Under the pieces are notes generated by a model. The model saw only the letters and a list, made by a program, of their open reading frames with translations. It made no database searches and was not told where the DNA came from. A stretch of 64,000 bases of DNA from Saprospiraceae bacterium (lineage in GTDB: Bacteria; Bacteroidota; Bacteroidia; Chitinophagales; Saprospiraceae). The first letter of the stretch is position 1, and each line of letters opens with the position of its first letter. The DNA is taken from assembly GCA_016714785.1 (NCBI GenBank), contig JADKCC010000042.1:5563-69562 (forward strand). The letters are read 5' to 3'. The translations under genes and the position numbers were made by a program. This document shows positions 44,862-54,361 of this stretch, one piece after another.

Positions 44862-45449
44862 TTACTTAATAGCATCTACAAATTCCGGACTATCTGGTTT
44901 TATTTTTGGTCCAAAGTAATGGAGTAATTTTCCATTTTCATCTAAGAGATATTTTGAAAAATTCCAACTGGGCTCTGTAGTATTCCAACCATTTTTGGAA
45001 GGATCTGTCAACCACTGATAAACTGGACTTTTACTATCTCCTTTGACATTGACTTTGTCAAACATTTGAAAAGTGACGCCGTAATTTTTTTGACAAAAAG
45101 TTTCGATTTCTGAAGCTGTACCCGGCTCTTGGGATAAAAATTGATTACACGGAAATCCCAATACTACAAATTTGTCATTACGCTTTTCATAAAATGCCTG
45201 CCAATCGGCATACTGTGGAGTATAGCCACATTTAGACGCCACATTGAGCACTACTATCTTTTTTCCTTTATATGTACTCATTGAAATCGGGTCTCCATCT
45301 ATGGAAGTAGCCTTCAAATCAAAAAATGAAGTGGTAGTTTGCTTTACCACATTTGCATCACTGTGTGAAAGTGATTTGTTAGCATTGAAATAATTGTAAA
45401 AAAAAGCACCTACAGATAGAAGCATGACAGCTGTTATTTTATAATACAT
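44862..45449 (-). CDS. Glutathione peroxidase family thiol peroxidase
   Basis: This enzyme reduces peroxides; bacterial family members usually take electrons from thioredoxin. I choose the ATG at 45449 (MYYKITAVMLL), which gives an N-terminal membrane or signal segment, so the protein is probably exported. The peroxidatic cysteine lies in V-N-V-A-S-K-C-G-Y-T. The family motifs V-V-L-G-F-P-C-N-Q-F with the conserved glutamine, and P-S-W-N-F-S-K-Y-L with the catalytic tryptophan and asparagine, follow. A second cysteine sits in the N-Q-F loop context (F-P-C) and another in E-T-F-C-Q-K, where the resolving cysteine is expected. It converges with the NuoE-NuoF gene. Confidence 0.92.
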   Translation of the reverse strand: MYYKITAVMLLSVGAFFYNYFNANKSLSHSDANVVKQTTTSFFDLKATSIDGDPISMSTYKGKKIVVLNVASKCGYTPQYADWQAFYEKRNDKFVVLGFPCNQFLSQEPGTASEIETFCQKNYGVTFQMFDKVNVKGDSKSPVYQWLTDPSKNGWNTTEPSWNFSKYLLDENGKLLHYFGPKIKPDSPEFVDAIK

Positions 45450-45670
45450 AATGAAAAGATTTTGATGTTTTCCCAATTGAAAAGCATACTTAATATGTGA
45501 TCAACAATTTGTTAAAGCTTTTGAACACTAAGGATTTTTTACAAATTGGTGCAAAATAACTCTTTTATATAATTAATTAATGGAGTAAACCAATACCATC
45601 TATTTATTGCAAATGGGTATTTATCTGTCCTAATGGTGCTCAATTTTCTACTCCTTTTATAATCATTAAT

Positions 45671-46261
45671 TTACACTTGTTCTTGAGTGATCCACTTTGC
45701 CTTTAAAGGTGCATCATAATGCAACATTTGTTGGTGTAGGTCTTCGATGTTATTGCTAATAAGTATCATCTCTCTATTTGACATTCTAAGTAGATTTTTT
45801 GTCACCATACTATCTAAAAATCGCATCAAATCATCGTAATATCCGGAAGTATTAAGGATGCCTATCGGCTTGGTATGCAAGCCCAACTGCCCCCAAGTTA
45901 GAAGTTCGAACATCTCATCCAGAGTCCCAAATCCGCCAGGAAGTATGATAGCACCATCTGATTTTTCGTGCATAATGGTTTTACGCTCATGCATAGATTT
46001 TACTTCTATCAATTCAGTAAGTCCTTCATGGGCAATTTCTTTATTTTTGATAAAGTCAGGAATTACACCTATCACGCGTCCATTGGCTGTGAGTGCTCCA
46101 TCAGCCACAGAACCCATCAGACCTACTTTCGCACCACCATAAACGACAGTTATTTGATGTTCACCTAGGTATTTCCCAAGGTAGAATGCTTCACTAGAAA
46201 AAGCGTCATCATTCCCCGATGATGAGCCACAAAATATAGAAAGAGCTTGTATATTGTTCAT
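45671..46261 (-). CDS. LOG-family protein (cytokinin riboside 5'-monophosphate phosphoribohydrolase type)
   Basis: The 196-aa Rossmann-fold protein has the LOG signature P-G-G-F-G-T-L-D-E-M-F-E near residue 110. It also has the early I-F-C-G-S-S-S-G and V-Y-G-G-A-K-V-G-L-M-G near 40-50, where nucleotide binds. Members cleave nucleoside monophosphates at the N-glycosidic bond; in bacteria the physiological substrate may be AMP or a modified form. The active-site R and E (M-H-E-R-K near 90; G-T-L-D-E) are present. It lies 16 bases past the decarboxylase beta subunit gene on the same strand and could be read together with it. Confidence 0.9.
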   Translation of the reverse strand: MNNIQALSIFCGSSSGNDDAFSSEAFYLGKYLGEHQITVVYGGAKVGLMGSVADGALTANGRVIGVIPDFIKNKEIAHEGLTELIEVKSMHERKTIMHEKSDGAIILPGGFGTLDEMFELLTWGQLGLHTKPIGILNTSGYYDDLMRFLDSMVTKNLLRMSNREMILISNNIEDLHQQMLHYDAPLKAKWITQEQV

Positions 46262-46277
46262 ATATATAAATAATAAA

Positions 46278-47483
46278 TTAGGATAAAAATGATATTAAAA
46301 CACCTGCCGCTACCGCACTGCCTATTACACCTGAAATATTGCTAGACATCGCATACTGTAAGATGTGATTGGAAGAGTCGTATTTTAAAGCGAGCTCATT
46401 GGCCACCCTCGATGACATAGGTACAGCACTTAGACCTGTCGCTCCTATGAGTGGGTTTATTTTCTTTTTGGATATTAAATTATGAAGCTTGACTGCAAAA
46501 ATGCCACCACCCACAGAAAGACAGAAAGCTAAAAATCCACCAACGATAATCATCAATGTTTGGGATTGTAAAAAAGTAGCTGATGTCATCGTAGCACCAA
46601 CTGTCAATCCCAAAAATATGGTGGCAGTATTGAGTATGGTTTCCGACGCTGCGGTGAATAAACGATTTGTATCTGTGCCGATTTCCTTTACAAGATTGCC
46701 AAACAATAGCATTCCAACCAAGGGTACAGATGAAGGCACCAAAAGGGACACTATAACACATAAAACTATCGGAAATACTATTTTGAGTAACTTTAAGTTC
46801 TTTATATGTACAGTTGGTGGGTACAATTTATCTTGTTCACGCATATTGATGCGAAACTCCTTTTCGGACATTGTTAAGTTGGCTATAAAAGGGATGATGA
46901 CAGGCACCAAAGCCATGTAAGAGTAAGCAGCGATAGCTATAGGACCAAGTAAATGTGGGGCCAAAACAATAGCGGTATAAATGGCTGTGGGTCCATCTGC
47001 TCCTCCAATGATACCTAATGCGGCTGCTTCTTTCAATGTGAATCCCAAGGTGACTGCTGCAGTGAGCACCACAAAGATACCAATCTGCGCAGCTGCACCA
47101 AAATAAGCAAGTTTTAGGTTTCTCAACATCGGTCCGAAGTCAGTTAATGCACCAACACCCATAAAAATCAAAGGTGGCAGTAAGCCTGTTTTGATCAATA
47201 AGTAATAGAGCATATTCATTATGCCATAATCTTTGGCTATCTCTATGATGGTAAGATGCATGATGCCATTGGTTTCGTCTGAAGGGATTACACCCATGTT
47301 GCCACCTGGGAAATTGGCTAATAATACACCAAAAGCTATGGGTACTAAAAGCAATGGTTCGAATTTTTTGCCGATACCTAAGTATAGTAGGAATAACGCT
47401 AATACAATCATCACAATAGACCAAGGATCATCTGCGATTGCGCCAAAAGCTGTCATTTCGTAAATACCATTTAATACTTCCAT
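46278..47483 (-). CDS. oadB: Na+-translocating decarboxylase beta subunit
   Basis: The beta subunit is the membrane channel that couples decarboxylation of carboxybiotin to sodium export. The 401-aa protein has about ten hydrophobic segments and the family's most conserved stretch G-I-I-G-G-A-D-G-P-T-A-I near residue 150, where the aspartate is needed for ion transport. A second conserved part is near T-G-L-S-A-V-P-M-S-S-R-V-A (about 350). The stop of the alpha subunit gene precedes its start by only one base. Whether the substrate is oxaloacetate or methylmalonyl-CoA is set by the alpha subunit; I use oadB as the usual name. Confidence 0.92.
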   Translation of the reverse strand: MEVLNGIYEMTAFGAIADDPWSIVMIVLALFLLYLGIGKKFEPLLLVPIAFGVLLANFPGGNMGVIPSDETNGIMHLTIIEIAKDYGIMNMLYYLLIKTGLLPPLIFMGVGALTDFGPMLRNLKLAYFGAAAQIGIFVVLTAAVTLGFTLKEAAALGIIGGADGPTAIYTAIVLAPHLLGPIAIAAYSYMALVPVIIPFIANLTMSEKEFRINMREQDKLYPPTVHIKNLKLLKIVFPIVLCVIVSLLVPSSVPLVGMLLFGNLVKEIGTDTNRLFTAASETILNTATIFLGLTVGATMTSATFLQSQTLMIIVGGFLAFCLSVGGGIFAVKLHNLISKKKINPLIGATGLSAVPMSSRVANELALKYDSSNHILQYAMSSNISGVIGSAVAAGVLISFLS

Positions 47484-47484
47484 G

Positions 47485-49358
47485 TTAGATAAGTTTTAGG
47501 ATGTTTTGATCTTCTTCTACATCAGCTCCTTTTGTCACTAGTATTTCTGAGACCGTGCCATCGACTTCAGAAGTAATCGCATTAATAACCTTCATGGCTT
47601 CAATATAGGCGACAGTATCTCCTTTTTTAACGGTATCTCCTACTTTGATGCCTATTTCTCCTGCATTTTTGGTTAAGAAAAATTTTCCTTCAAGCGGAGA
47701 AGTGATATATTTAGCATCGCCTGAATCAATAACATTGGCTACGCTTTCCTTCGGTGTTTCTGCATTATTATTTATGGCAGTTTTTGCATCTGGATAGGAT
47801 ATTTTGACAGCATACTTTTCACCTTTTATTTCTACATTGATGATATTTGGCAGCGTGTTGGTCGTCGTTTCATTTACTTGAACTACGGGCGATTTCGGTG
47901 CACGTTTTTTGGCCAGATCTTCCTCAAATTTTGCTTTTGCATCACCAGATTTGAATGCTTCGTATTGGGTAGGATGCATGGCATACTCTAACAATTCTTC
48001 GTCATCTAGACCAGTTTCCCATCCTTTTTCTTTCATTTTGTCTCGATATATATCCAGTTGGTCAGGATATAATTCTTGTGGATTGCCGGTGAAAAACTCT
48101 CTATTTTGCTGTTTGGCCAAAGCTACAATTTCATCATCAATCGGACCTAGTAATTGCCCTTGCTGGCCAAGAATCATGTTCCATGTATTTTCGTCCAACA
48201 TGGACCATCTTTCTTTGCCTTTTTCCATTTGGATGACATTCATGAGCGCTACATTTTTTACATATTGGCTAAATGGCGTAACCAAAGGAGGATAACCCAA
48301 CCGAGGAATGACATATTCTACTTCGTCAAACAATTTGACCAGTAAGTCGTCCTGTGAAATTTTAGGTTTACCATTTTTGTCAAACCAAGTATTTAAGCTA
48401 GCTAGATTTTGTTCCAAATCTGACATCAAACTACCCATCATGCCACCAGGTAGCCCTGGACCGATAAGTAATGAATTCATCTCCCTATTTTTCGGAGCGA
48501 TATAATAGCCCAAGAAATCATCTATAAACTCTTGTGTCAAAGTGCGTACTTGCATGTAAGCTTTCATATTGACATCTGGTAAAGAGAAACCTGCATCTTT
48601 GAGCATGGCATGAATGGTTAGTAAATCAGCATGACCTGTGCCCCAACTCAGTGGCTCCATACCTACATCGATGATATCCACTCCATTGCGTGCAGCTTCC
48701 AAGGCTGATGCTACAGAAAACCCTGGTGTAGAGTGTGCATGATACTGTATGATGATGTCTGGATGACGCTCTCTGATACCCTTGATAATTTTGCCTACCG
48801 AAACTGGTCTGGCAATACCTGCCATATCCTTAAGGCAAATCTCCTCCGCACCTAAAGCGATAAATTGTTCAGCCAGGTCAATGAAATATTCCACAGTATG
48901 CAGTGGCGACACTGTCATACTCAATGCACCTTGGGCGATCATGCCACCTTCTTTGGCATATTGGAATGATAAGGCAAGGTTTTGTGGATTGTTGAGCCCA
49001 TCAAAAGATCTAGAGATATCTGTTCCTTGCAATTTTTTACTTTGAACATCAGTTTTCTGACATCTTTTGGTACGGGATTCATACGCAGACCATTCAAACC
49101 ACGTTCCAACATTTGGGTTTGAATTCCCGCATCATTAAATGGTTGTGTCCAAGCACGATTAGAGATATTTGGATTTTCGCCATAGAGTAGGTTGATCTGC
49201 TCGAAGCCACCACCATTAGTCTCTACTCTAGCAAAGCAACCCATATCTATAATTGGTTCGGCTACTCTGACTAATTGATCCACTCTAGGCATATATTTGC
49301 CAGATGACTGCCACATGTCTCTATACATGAGGGCCAATTTTATTTCTTTACGTACCAT
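47485..49358 (-). CDS. oadA: Decarboxylase alpha subunit with biotin domain, frameshifted
   Basis: The alpha subunit transfers CO2 from its substrate to biotin. The N-terminal piece (48939-49358) starts M-V-R-K-E-I-K-L-A-L-M-Y-R-D-M-W-Q-S-S and runs through the carboxyltransferase entry. The second piece (47485 to about 49032) holds the rest of the TIM-barrel domain, the conserved domain, and a C-terminal biotinyl domain with the E-A-M-K-V-I-N attachment motif. The frames join at a run of six T on the plus strand (49033-49038); one extra base would give K-V-K-K-L-Q-G-T-D-I-S-R-S-F-D. On the coding strand the site reads A-AAA-AAT, which has the form of a -1 slippery heptamer. A consensus error is the simplest reading. 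Confidence 0.88.
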
Positions 49359-49379
49359 ATTATTAGGTTTGTGATGATA

Positions 49380-49637
49380 TTATATTTTTTCTATATTTTC
49401 CACTTTCCCTTTTCCTTGGGTTAGGACATTTACGACAGCGTGGATGGCTGCTTCACTAGATGGAGATAATATTTCTGTTTTTATTTTGGTAAAGGGTACC
49501 TCATGTACATCCAAATCCACTTTATTTACCAAACGGATGAGGAAATTTCCTCCCATGACTATGATGAATAGTATGACAAAAACAGTGCTCATACCTATCA
49601 ATAAAAGTAAAAGCGCATTGCTTAAATTACTTTCCAT
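49380..49637 (-). CDS. oadG: Na+-translocating decarboxylase gamma subunit
   Basis: The 85-aa protein has one N-terminal membrane helix (about residues 8-31, L-L-L-L-I-G-M-S-T-V-F-V-I-L-F) followed by a short polar tail, the expected form of OadG. It anchors the alpha subunit to the membrane. The helix contains the G-M-x-x-V-F motif seen across the family. It is the first gene of the gamma-alpha-beta order on the minus strand, 21 bases before oadA. Confidence 0.85.
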   Translation of the reverse strand: MESNLSNALLLLLIGMSTVFVILFIIVMGGNFLIRLVNKVDLDVHEVPFTKIKTEILSPSSEAAIHAVVNVLTQGKGKVENIEKI

Positions 49638-49763
49638 TTTTGTGACTTTTTAATGATAAAGGGAGCGAAATTAAGGTAATTTTTGAAATCTCGTTAACTT
49701 TGTGCCGTGATAATTATCACCATCAAAGATCCATAAGTATATAATTAAGTAATTCAGGGTGTT

Positions 49764-51062
49764 ATGCAAATAAAAGTTTTTAAATTCGGTGGTGCTTCAG
49801 TCAAAGATGCGGAAGGTTTTAGAAATGTAGGAAGAATATTGCAGAAGTTTCGAAGCGATAAAATAGTCGTTGTGGTCTCTGCAATGGGTAAAACTACCAA
49901 TGCACTGGAAGAAGTAATAAAAAGTTATTACGCACAAGATGGTAAAACATCCGCATTGTTGGATCAGATTAAAAATAGTCATTTAGCATTGGTTCAACAA
50001 TTATTTCCAGTGACGTCAGAAATATTGGATGATATCAATGATATATTGGTTGAGATAGAATGGGTACTGGAAGAGGTACCTCATGAAGATTATGATTACA
50101 CCTATGACCAAATAGTCTCCATAGGTGAGTTGTTATCTTCAAAAATATTGGCTCACTATCTATATCATTTAGAGATCAATAGTCAATGGATAGATGTAAG
50201 AGATGTAATACTTACAGACAATACTTACAGAGATGCCAAAGTAATCTGGGATGTGACTCAAAAAAATGCTTCTCAAAAGATGTTATCATTACTATCCAAT
50301 GTAAATCATTTAGTGACACAAGGATTCATAGGGTGTACAAGTGAAAATTTTACGACCACACTCGGTCGTGAAGGATCGGATTATACCGCTGCTATCCTCT
50401 CCTATTGTTTGGATGCCGAGAGTATGCATATATGGAAAGATGTTCCGGGTGTATTGACAGGAGATCCGCGTATCTTTGACGAAGTGATTATGATGCCAAG
50501 GTTATCCTACAAAGAAGCCATAGAGATGACTTATTATGGTGCAAAAGTCATACATCCAAAGACCATCAAACCGATTCAAAACAAACAAATACCGCTGTAT
50601 GTAAGGCCATTTTTAAATCCTGATAGTGAAGGAACAATAATCAGTGATGAAAAAGAACTGAGCTACCCACCTGTTGTGGTCATCGAGCCTGATCAGACAT
50701 TACTGCACATATCTACTAATGATTTTTCTTTTGTTGCTGAGCATCACTTGAGCATGATATTTACGCTATTGGCGAAGTATAGACTTAAGGTCAATATGAT
50801 GCGAAATACAGCCATCAGTTTTTCTGTTTGTGTCAATAATATACCTGACAGAATTAAAAAATTTGAAAAGGAATTGGGTATGGAATTTAAAATGATAACT
50901 GATAATGATCTCGAATTGGTAACCATCAGGCACTATAATGAAGAAATACTTAAAGATATGAAGAAAAACAAATTGATACTTTTTGAAGAAAAATTGTCAG
51001 ATACCGTACAGATGGTTGTTCGTAATATACCAAAGATGAAACGCAAAGAAATAAATACCTAA
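49764..51062 (+). CDS. lysC: Aspartate kinase
   Basis: Aspartate kinase starts synthesis of lysine, threonine and methionine. The 432-aa monofunctional protein has V-F-K-F-G-G-A-S-V at its start (the family usually has K-F-G-G-T-S-V), V-V-V-V-S-A-M-G-K-T-T-N, then L-G-R-E-G-S-D-Y-T-A-A near residue 200, and V-I-H-P-K-T-I-K-P near 275. The C-terminal regulatory region (about 305-425) resembles an ACT-domain pair, so feedback inhibition is likely. It is divergent from oadG. The nuclease gene follows after 4 bases. Confidence 0.9.
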   Translation: MQIKVFKFGGASVKDAEGFRNVGRILQKFRSDKIVVVVSAMGKTTNALEEVIKSYYAQDGKTSALLDQIKNSHLALVQQLFPVTSEILDDINDILVEIEWVLEEVPHEDYDYTYDQIVSIGELLSSKILAHYLYHLEINSQWIDVRDVILTDNTYRDAKVIWDVTQKNASQKMLSLLSNVNHLVTQGFIGCTSENFTTTLGREGSDYTAAILSYCLDAESMHIWKDVPGVLTGDPRIFDEVIMMPRLSYKEAIEMTYYGAKVIHPKTIKPIQNKQIPLYVRPFLNPDSEGTIISDEKELSYPPVVVIEPDQTLLHISTNDFSFVAEHHLSMIFTLLAKYRLKVNMMRNTAISFSVCVNNIPDRIKKFEKELGMEFKMITDNDLELVTIRHYNEEILKDMKKNKLILFEEKLSDTVQMVVRNIPKMKRKEINT

Positions 51063-51066
51063 TAAG

Positions 51067-51966
51067 ATGGCACAATTAAGACAAAACCATACTAAGCAGA
51101 GTAAAGGTTTACAGACATCTTTTAGGTTGGTGCTTTTTTTGATTTTTGCGGTCATAATGTTGGTGGGTGGTATCTATTATTTCAAGCATTTACCTTCTCC
51201 CACTGTTCACGCGAGTTTGGATAGCGATACCGACTACAGTTTGCGTACCTACTTACCTTCCCACACAGGTGAATTGGTACATCATGCACACTATACATTA
51301 TCTTATGTAGAAAATCATGAACAAGGAGAATGGGTAGCTTACACGATGGATCGCAAGATGCTCAATACACCCAATGTACCTCGAGAACGCGACTTTATGC
51401 CCGACCCAAAAGTTTCTACAGGCTCAGCGTATGATAATGATTACAGAGGATCAGGATATACACGTGGACATTTAGTACCCGCGGGCGATATGGCATTTGA
51501 TGCAGTGGCAATGAAAGAGTCATTCTATATGAGCAATATGTCACCACAGCTTCGCCAATTTAACAACGGTATATGGAAAGAACTAGAAGAAAATATCAGA
51601 GACTGGACTTATAAAGCAGATCGCCTTTATATCATCACAGGCCCAATTTTCGATAATCCCATTAAAAGTATAGGCAAAAAAAATAAGGTCACTGTACCTT
51701 CTGCTTTTTACAAAGTGCTGCTGGATTATGAGCATCCCGAGAGAAAAGCAATAGGATTTATCATTCCACATGAATTGTCAGAACGAAGATTGGAAGAGTA
51801 TATGATCACTGTAGATGAAGTGGAGAGAATCACTGGTCTGGACTTCTTTAACGGTATGATCAATGATACCGAAGAAGAAAAAATAGAATCCACCATGGAC
51901 AAATCCAAGTGGAATGTGAGTGACAAAAGGTATCAACTTAGGATTTCAAAGTGGAATTATGAGTAA
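51067..51966 (+). CDS. DNA/RNA non-specific endonuclease (NUC1-like)
   Basis: The 299-aa protein has one N-terminal membrane helix (about residues 22-41), so the enzyme faces the periplasm or outside. The catalytic motif reads Y-T-R-G-H-L-V-P-A-G-D-M, with T in place of the usual D of D-R-G-H, near residue 133. The metal-binding asparagine is expected in M-S-N-M-S-P-Q-L-R-Q-F-N-N-G near 155-168. Such enzymes degrade any nucleic acid with magnesium. It follows aspartate kinase by 4 bases, which may be positional only. A role in nutrient scavenging or defence is inference. Confidence 0.9.
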   Translation: MAQLRQNHTKQSKGLQTSFRLVLFLIFAVIMLVGGIYYFKHLPSPTVHASLDSDTDYSLRTYLPSHTGELVHHAHYTLSYVENHEQGEWVAYTMDRKMLNTPNVPRERDFMPDPKVSTGSAYDNDYRGSGYTRGHLVPAGDMAFDAVAMKESFYMSNMSPQLRQFNNGIWKELEENIRDWTYKADRLYIITGPIFDNPIKSIGKKNKVTVPSAFYKVLLDYEHPERKAIGFIIPHELSERRLEEYMITVDEVERITGLDFFNGMINDTEEEKIESTMDKSKWNVSDKRYQLRISKWNYE

Positions 51967-52033
51967 TAACCAAGAACTACAAGCCTTGTTTTTGTGTTAC
52001 AAGGTTATATGAATTTTTAAAAATATAATAATT

Positions 52034-52684
52034 ATGAAGATAAATTTCTTTCTCATTTTCACTATTTTCCTTGGGTTTAATGTTTCTGCACAAACAGCTT
52101 TTACATTTCCTGATGGTGTCTATATGACGCATGAACAATTAAGGAATCGAACACCTGCATTCAATACCGAGCTCAACATTATAGAGAGATCTACGGGAGA
52201 TGTTTTTTTGAGTGGAGGAAATCCATATAAATTTGAGTCTAAGAGCGACTCATTAGATAAAGAATTCATCAAAAAGGAGATGTATGCCTATGTCAAAAAT
52301 GATTCATTGTTTATCAATTGTAAGCATCATAAATTGCAATCGTGGTACACATTGGCATTGACTAGCGGTAATTTTATAGTGTTTTACTCGGCAGTATCTA
52401 CAGGGAGGATGATCCGAAATTCTACACTAGTTTCTGCGGGAGGCGCAATTGGAGGGGCATTAAGTAGTGGATATTATGATTATCATGTCTTAAGTTTACG
52501 AACAGGTAATGCCAAAGAACTAAACAAAGAATATATAAAAGGACGACTGAAAGAGTATCCAGACTTATTGGCTGAATATGAGCTAGAGAAGAAACAGAGT
52601 AGGATAGAAGTATTATTGAAATACATAGATAAGCTCAATGAAGTAACAGATCCATTTTCTGAAGCTCCACCATTAAAAAAATAA
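52034..52684 (+). CDS. Secreted protein of unknown function
   Basis: The 216-aa product has a signal peptide (about residues 1-19, ending N-V-S-A-Q). Its mature part starts F-P-D-G-V-Y-M-T-H-E-Q-L-R-N-R-T-P, a motif I recall from Bacteroidota proteins of unknown role. A hydrophobic glycine-rich segment is near residue 140 (G-G-A-I-G-G-A-L-S-S-G). The C-terminus is charged and probably helical (L-K-Y-I-D-K-L-N-E). It has no clear partner; the next gene is almost 500 bases away. Confidence 0.65.
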   Translation: MKINFFLIFTIFLGFNVSAQTAFTFPDGVYMTHEQLRNRTPAFNTELNIIERSTGDVFLSGGNPYKFESKSDSLDKEFIKKEMYAYVKNDSLFINCKHHKLQSWYTLALTSGNFIVFYSAVSTGRMIRNSTLVSAGGAIGGALSSGYYDYHVLSLRTGNAKELNKEYIKGRLKEYPDLLAEYELEKKQSRIEVLLKYIDKLNEVTDPFSEAPPLKK

Positions 52685-52800
52685 TTATTATCAAAAAAAA
52701 AGGTCAAGGTCGCATTCCAATAGGTTTATTAAATAACATTTAATCGCCGTTATTTATTGAAAATTACGATACTGCAAAGACGTTGTAAAATGCTTACTAA

Positions 52801-52925
52801 CTAGTTCTTCTTTGTCAAATTAGTATTTTCAAAAACATGAGACTAAAAAGGGGTTTCTCAGTCGCTAAAGCTCCATAGAAATGACATTGTGTTATAGTTT
52901 AAGTGGGAGATCAAGGAATTTCGCT
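52801..52925 (-). repeat. Reversed partial copy of the dispersed intergenic repeat
   Basis: The plus strand reads TTCTTTGTCAAATTAGTATT, then GGGGTTTCTCAGTCGCTAAA and GAAATGACA. This is the right arm of the 22467-22692 element in reverse orientation, with weaker similarity further on (GTGGGAGAT). Confidence 0.8.
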
Positions 52926-52979
52926 CGAAAGTTTATTCTTTTTAACATTTTAGTTTCTCACTGATTATATACTTAATTA

Positions 52980-53034
52980 TATAATTTTTATTACTAATTG
53001 TGTAAATTGTATGAGTGATTGTTTGTCATCTTTG
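52980..53034 (+). promoter_or_regulatory. Tandem-site promoter, copy E (upstream of cbpA)
   Basis: Half-sites TATAAT (52980-52985) and TGTAAA (53001-53006, within TAATTGTGTAAA) are 21 bases apart, followed after 23 bases by CTTTG (53030-53034). Two more TGTAAT sites lie at 53060 and 53080, 20 bases apart. It belongs to the five-copy family with 55167, 55897, 63638 and 63902. The predicted leader to cbpA is about 120 bases. Confidence 0.65.
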
Positions 53035-53163
53035 CATTTCTGACTGATCATAATCATGATGTAATGTCTTAATAATCATTGTAATATCTTGATTGAATAC
53101 CATAAATTTATTGATAGATTATAGTATTATTGAGCGACTTTTATATTTAGTTTAAACAAAAAG

Positions 53164-54078
53164 ATGGAATACATAGATTATTATAAAGTATTGGGCATTT
53201 CCAAATCAGCGGATGAAAGTATTATAAAATCATCCTATAGAAAGTTGGCTAGGAAATATCATCCCGATTTAAATCCAGGTAACAAAGAAGCGGAAAAAAA
53301 ATTTAAAGAAATCAATGAAGCCAATGAGGTACTAAGCGATCCTATCAAAAGAAAAAAATACGATCAATATGGTAAAGATTGGCAACAAGCCGACGATATA
53401 GAAAAAATGCAGCGAGACAGAGCACAATCTACTCATAGGCAGGGGCAATCATTTGGCTCTGGTACTTTTGGAGGTGATAATGCGGAAGATTTTTCAGAAT
53501 TTTTTAGCGCTATGTTTGGTGGTGAAACAGGAAGGAGCAGTAGTAGAAATAAATTCAGAGGACAAGATATCCAAGCGACACTTCATTTGAAATTGACGGA
53601 TGTTTACAAAACACAAAAACAAACCATCACCGTAAATGGGAAAAATATCAGACTCAACTTTCCTGCTGGCATAGCAGATGGTCAAGTGATCAAAATAGCT
53701 GGTCAAGGTGGCCCAGGTGTCAACAATGGTCCGAATGGTGATTTATACATAACCTTTGTGATCGAAAATAATACCGCTTTCAAAAGGGAAGGAGATAATT
53801 TGTACAGTTCAGTGGATCTCGATCTTTACACAGCAGTCCTTGGCGGAGAAATGGTGGTGGATACCTTTGATAGTAAAGTATTACTAAAAATACCTGAAGG
53901 TACACAGTCTAACACCAAGGTGAAACTAAAAGGAAAAGGATTTCCAAAATATAAAAAGGAAAATGAAATGGGAGACTTGTACATTACGTATATCGTAAAA
54001 GTTCCTATCAATCTTACAGATCATGAAAAAGGCTTGTTTGTCGAACTTCAAAAATTAAAAAAAGATGGACAAAAATAA
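53164..54078 (+). CDS. cbpA: DnaJ-like co-chaperone CbpA
   Basis: CbpA is an Hsp40 protein that stimulates DnaK and can bind DNA. The 304-aa protein starts with a J domain (about residues 4-70) with the essential H-P-D in K-Y-H-P-D-L-N-P-G. A glycine/serine-rich linker follows (about 85-130, including F-G-G-E-T-G-R-S-S-S). Two C-terminal beta domains (about 138-295) hold L-N-F-P-A-G-I-A-D-G-Q-V-I-K and I-P-E-G-T-Q-S-N-T-K-V-K-L-K-G-K-G-F-P. No zinc-finger cysteines are present, which separates it from DnaJ. Its end overlaps cbpM by 14 bases. The upstream region carries the shared tandem-site promoter. Confidence 0.93.
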   Translation: MEYIDYYKVLGISKSADESIIKSSYRKLARKYHPDLNPGNKEAEKKFKEINEANEVLSDPIKRKKYDQYGKDWQQADDIEKMQRDRAQSTHRQGQSFGSGTFGGDNAEDFSEFFSAMFGGETGRSSSRNKFRGQDIQATLHLKLTDVYKTQKQTITVNGKNIRLNFPAGIADGQVIKIAGQGGPGVNNGPNGDLYITFVIENNTAFKREGDNLYSSVDLDLYTAVLGGEMVVDTFDSKVLLKIPEGTQSNTKVKLKGKGFPKYKKENEMGDLYITYIVKVPINLTDHEKGLFVELQKLKKDGQK

Positions 54079-54361
54079 TCTGATACTTATTCAACACTTT
54101 TGTCTGCACCATCAAATTGAGATGTCATTTATTGATTCCATACAAGCTATAGGATTGATTTCTATTCAAGTGATCGATGATGAACGATATATTAATGATA
54201 CAGATCTAAAAGAGCTTGAAAAGATAGTCGAATTTCATTTTGATTTAGGAATTAATTTAGAAGGTATAGAAGTTGTACATCAACTTTTAATACAAAATGA
54301 TTCATTGCGAAAAGAGTTAGAATTTGCCCAACAAAGATTGAGGCAATTGGGCTCGATGTGA
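54065..54361 (+). CDS. cbpM: Chaperone modulator CbpM
   Basis: CbpM binds the J domain of CbpA and inhibits it. The 98-aa protein fits in length, with an N-terminal helical part (L-I-L-I-Q-H-F-C-L-H-H-Q-I-E), a middle Y-I-N-D-T-D-L-K-E-L-E-K-I-V-E-F-H motif, the region corresponding to the MerR-like fold, and a C-terminal coiled coil (N-D-S-L-R-K-E-L-E-F-A-Q-Q-R-L). The overlap with cbpA supports coupled translation and a fixed ratio. Assignment rests on length, context and these patterns. Confidence 0.82.
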   Translation: MDKNNLILIQHFCLHHQIEMSFIDSIQAIGLISIQVIDDERYINDTDLKELEKIVEFHFDLGINLEGIEVVHQLLIQNDSLRKELEFAQQRLRQLGSM

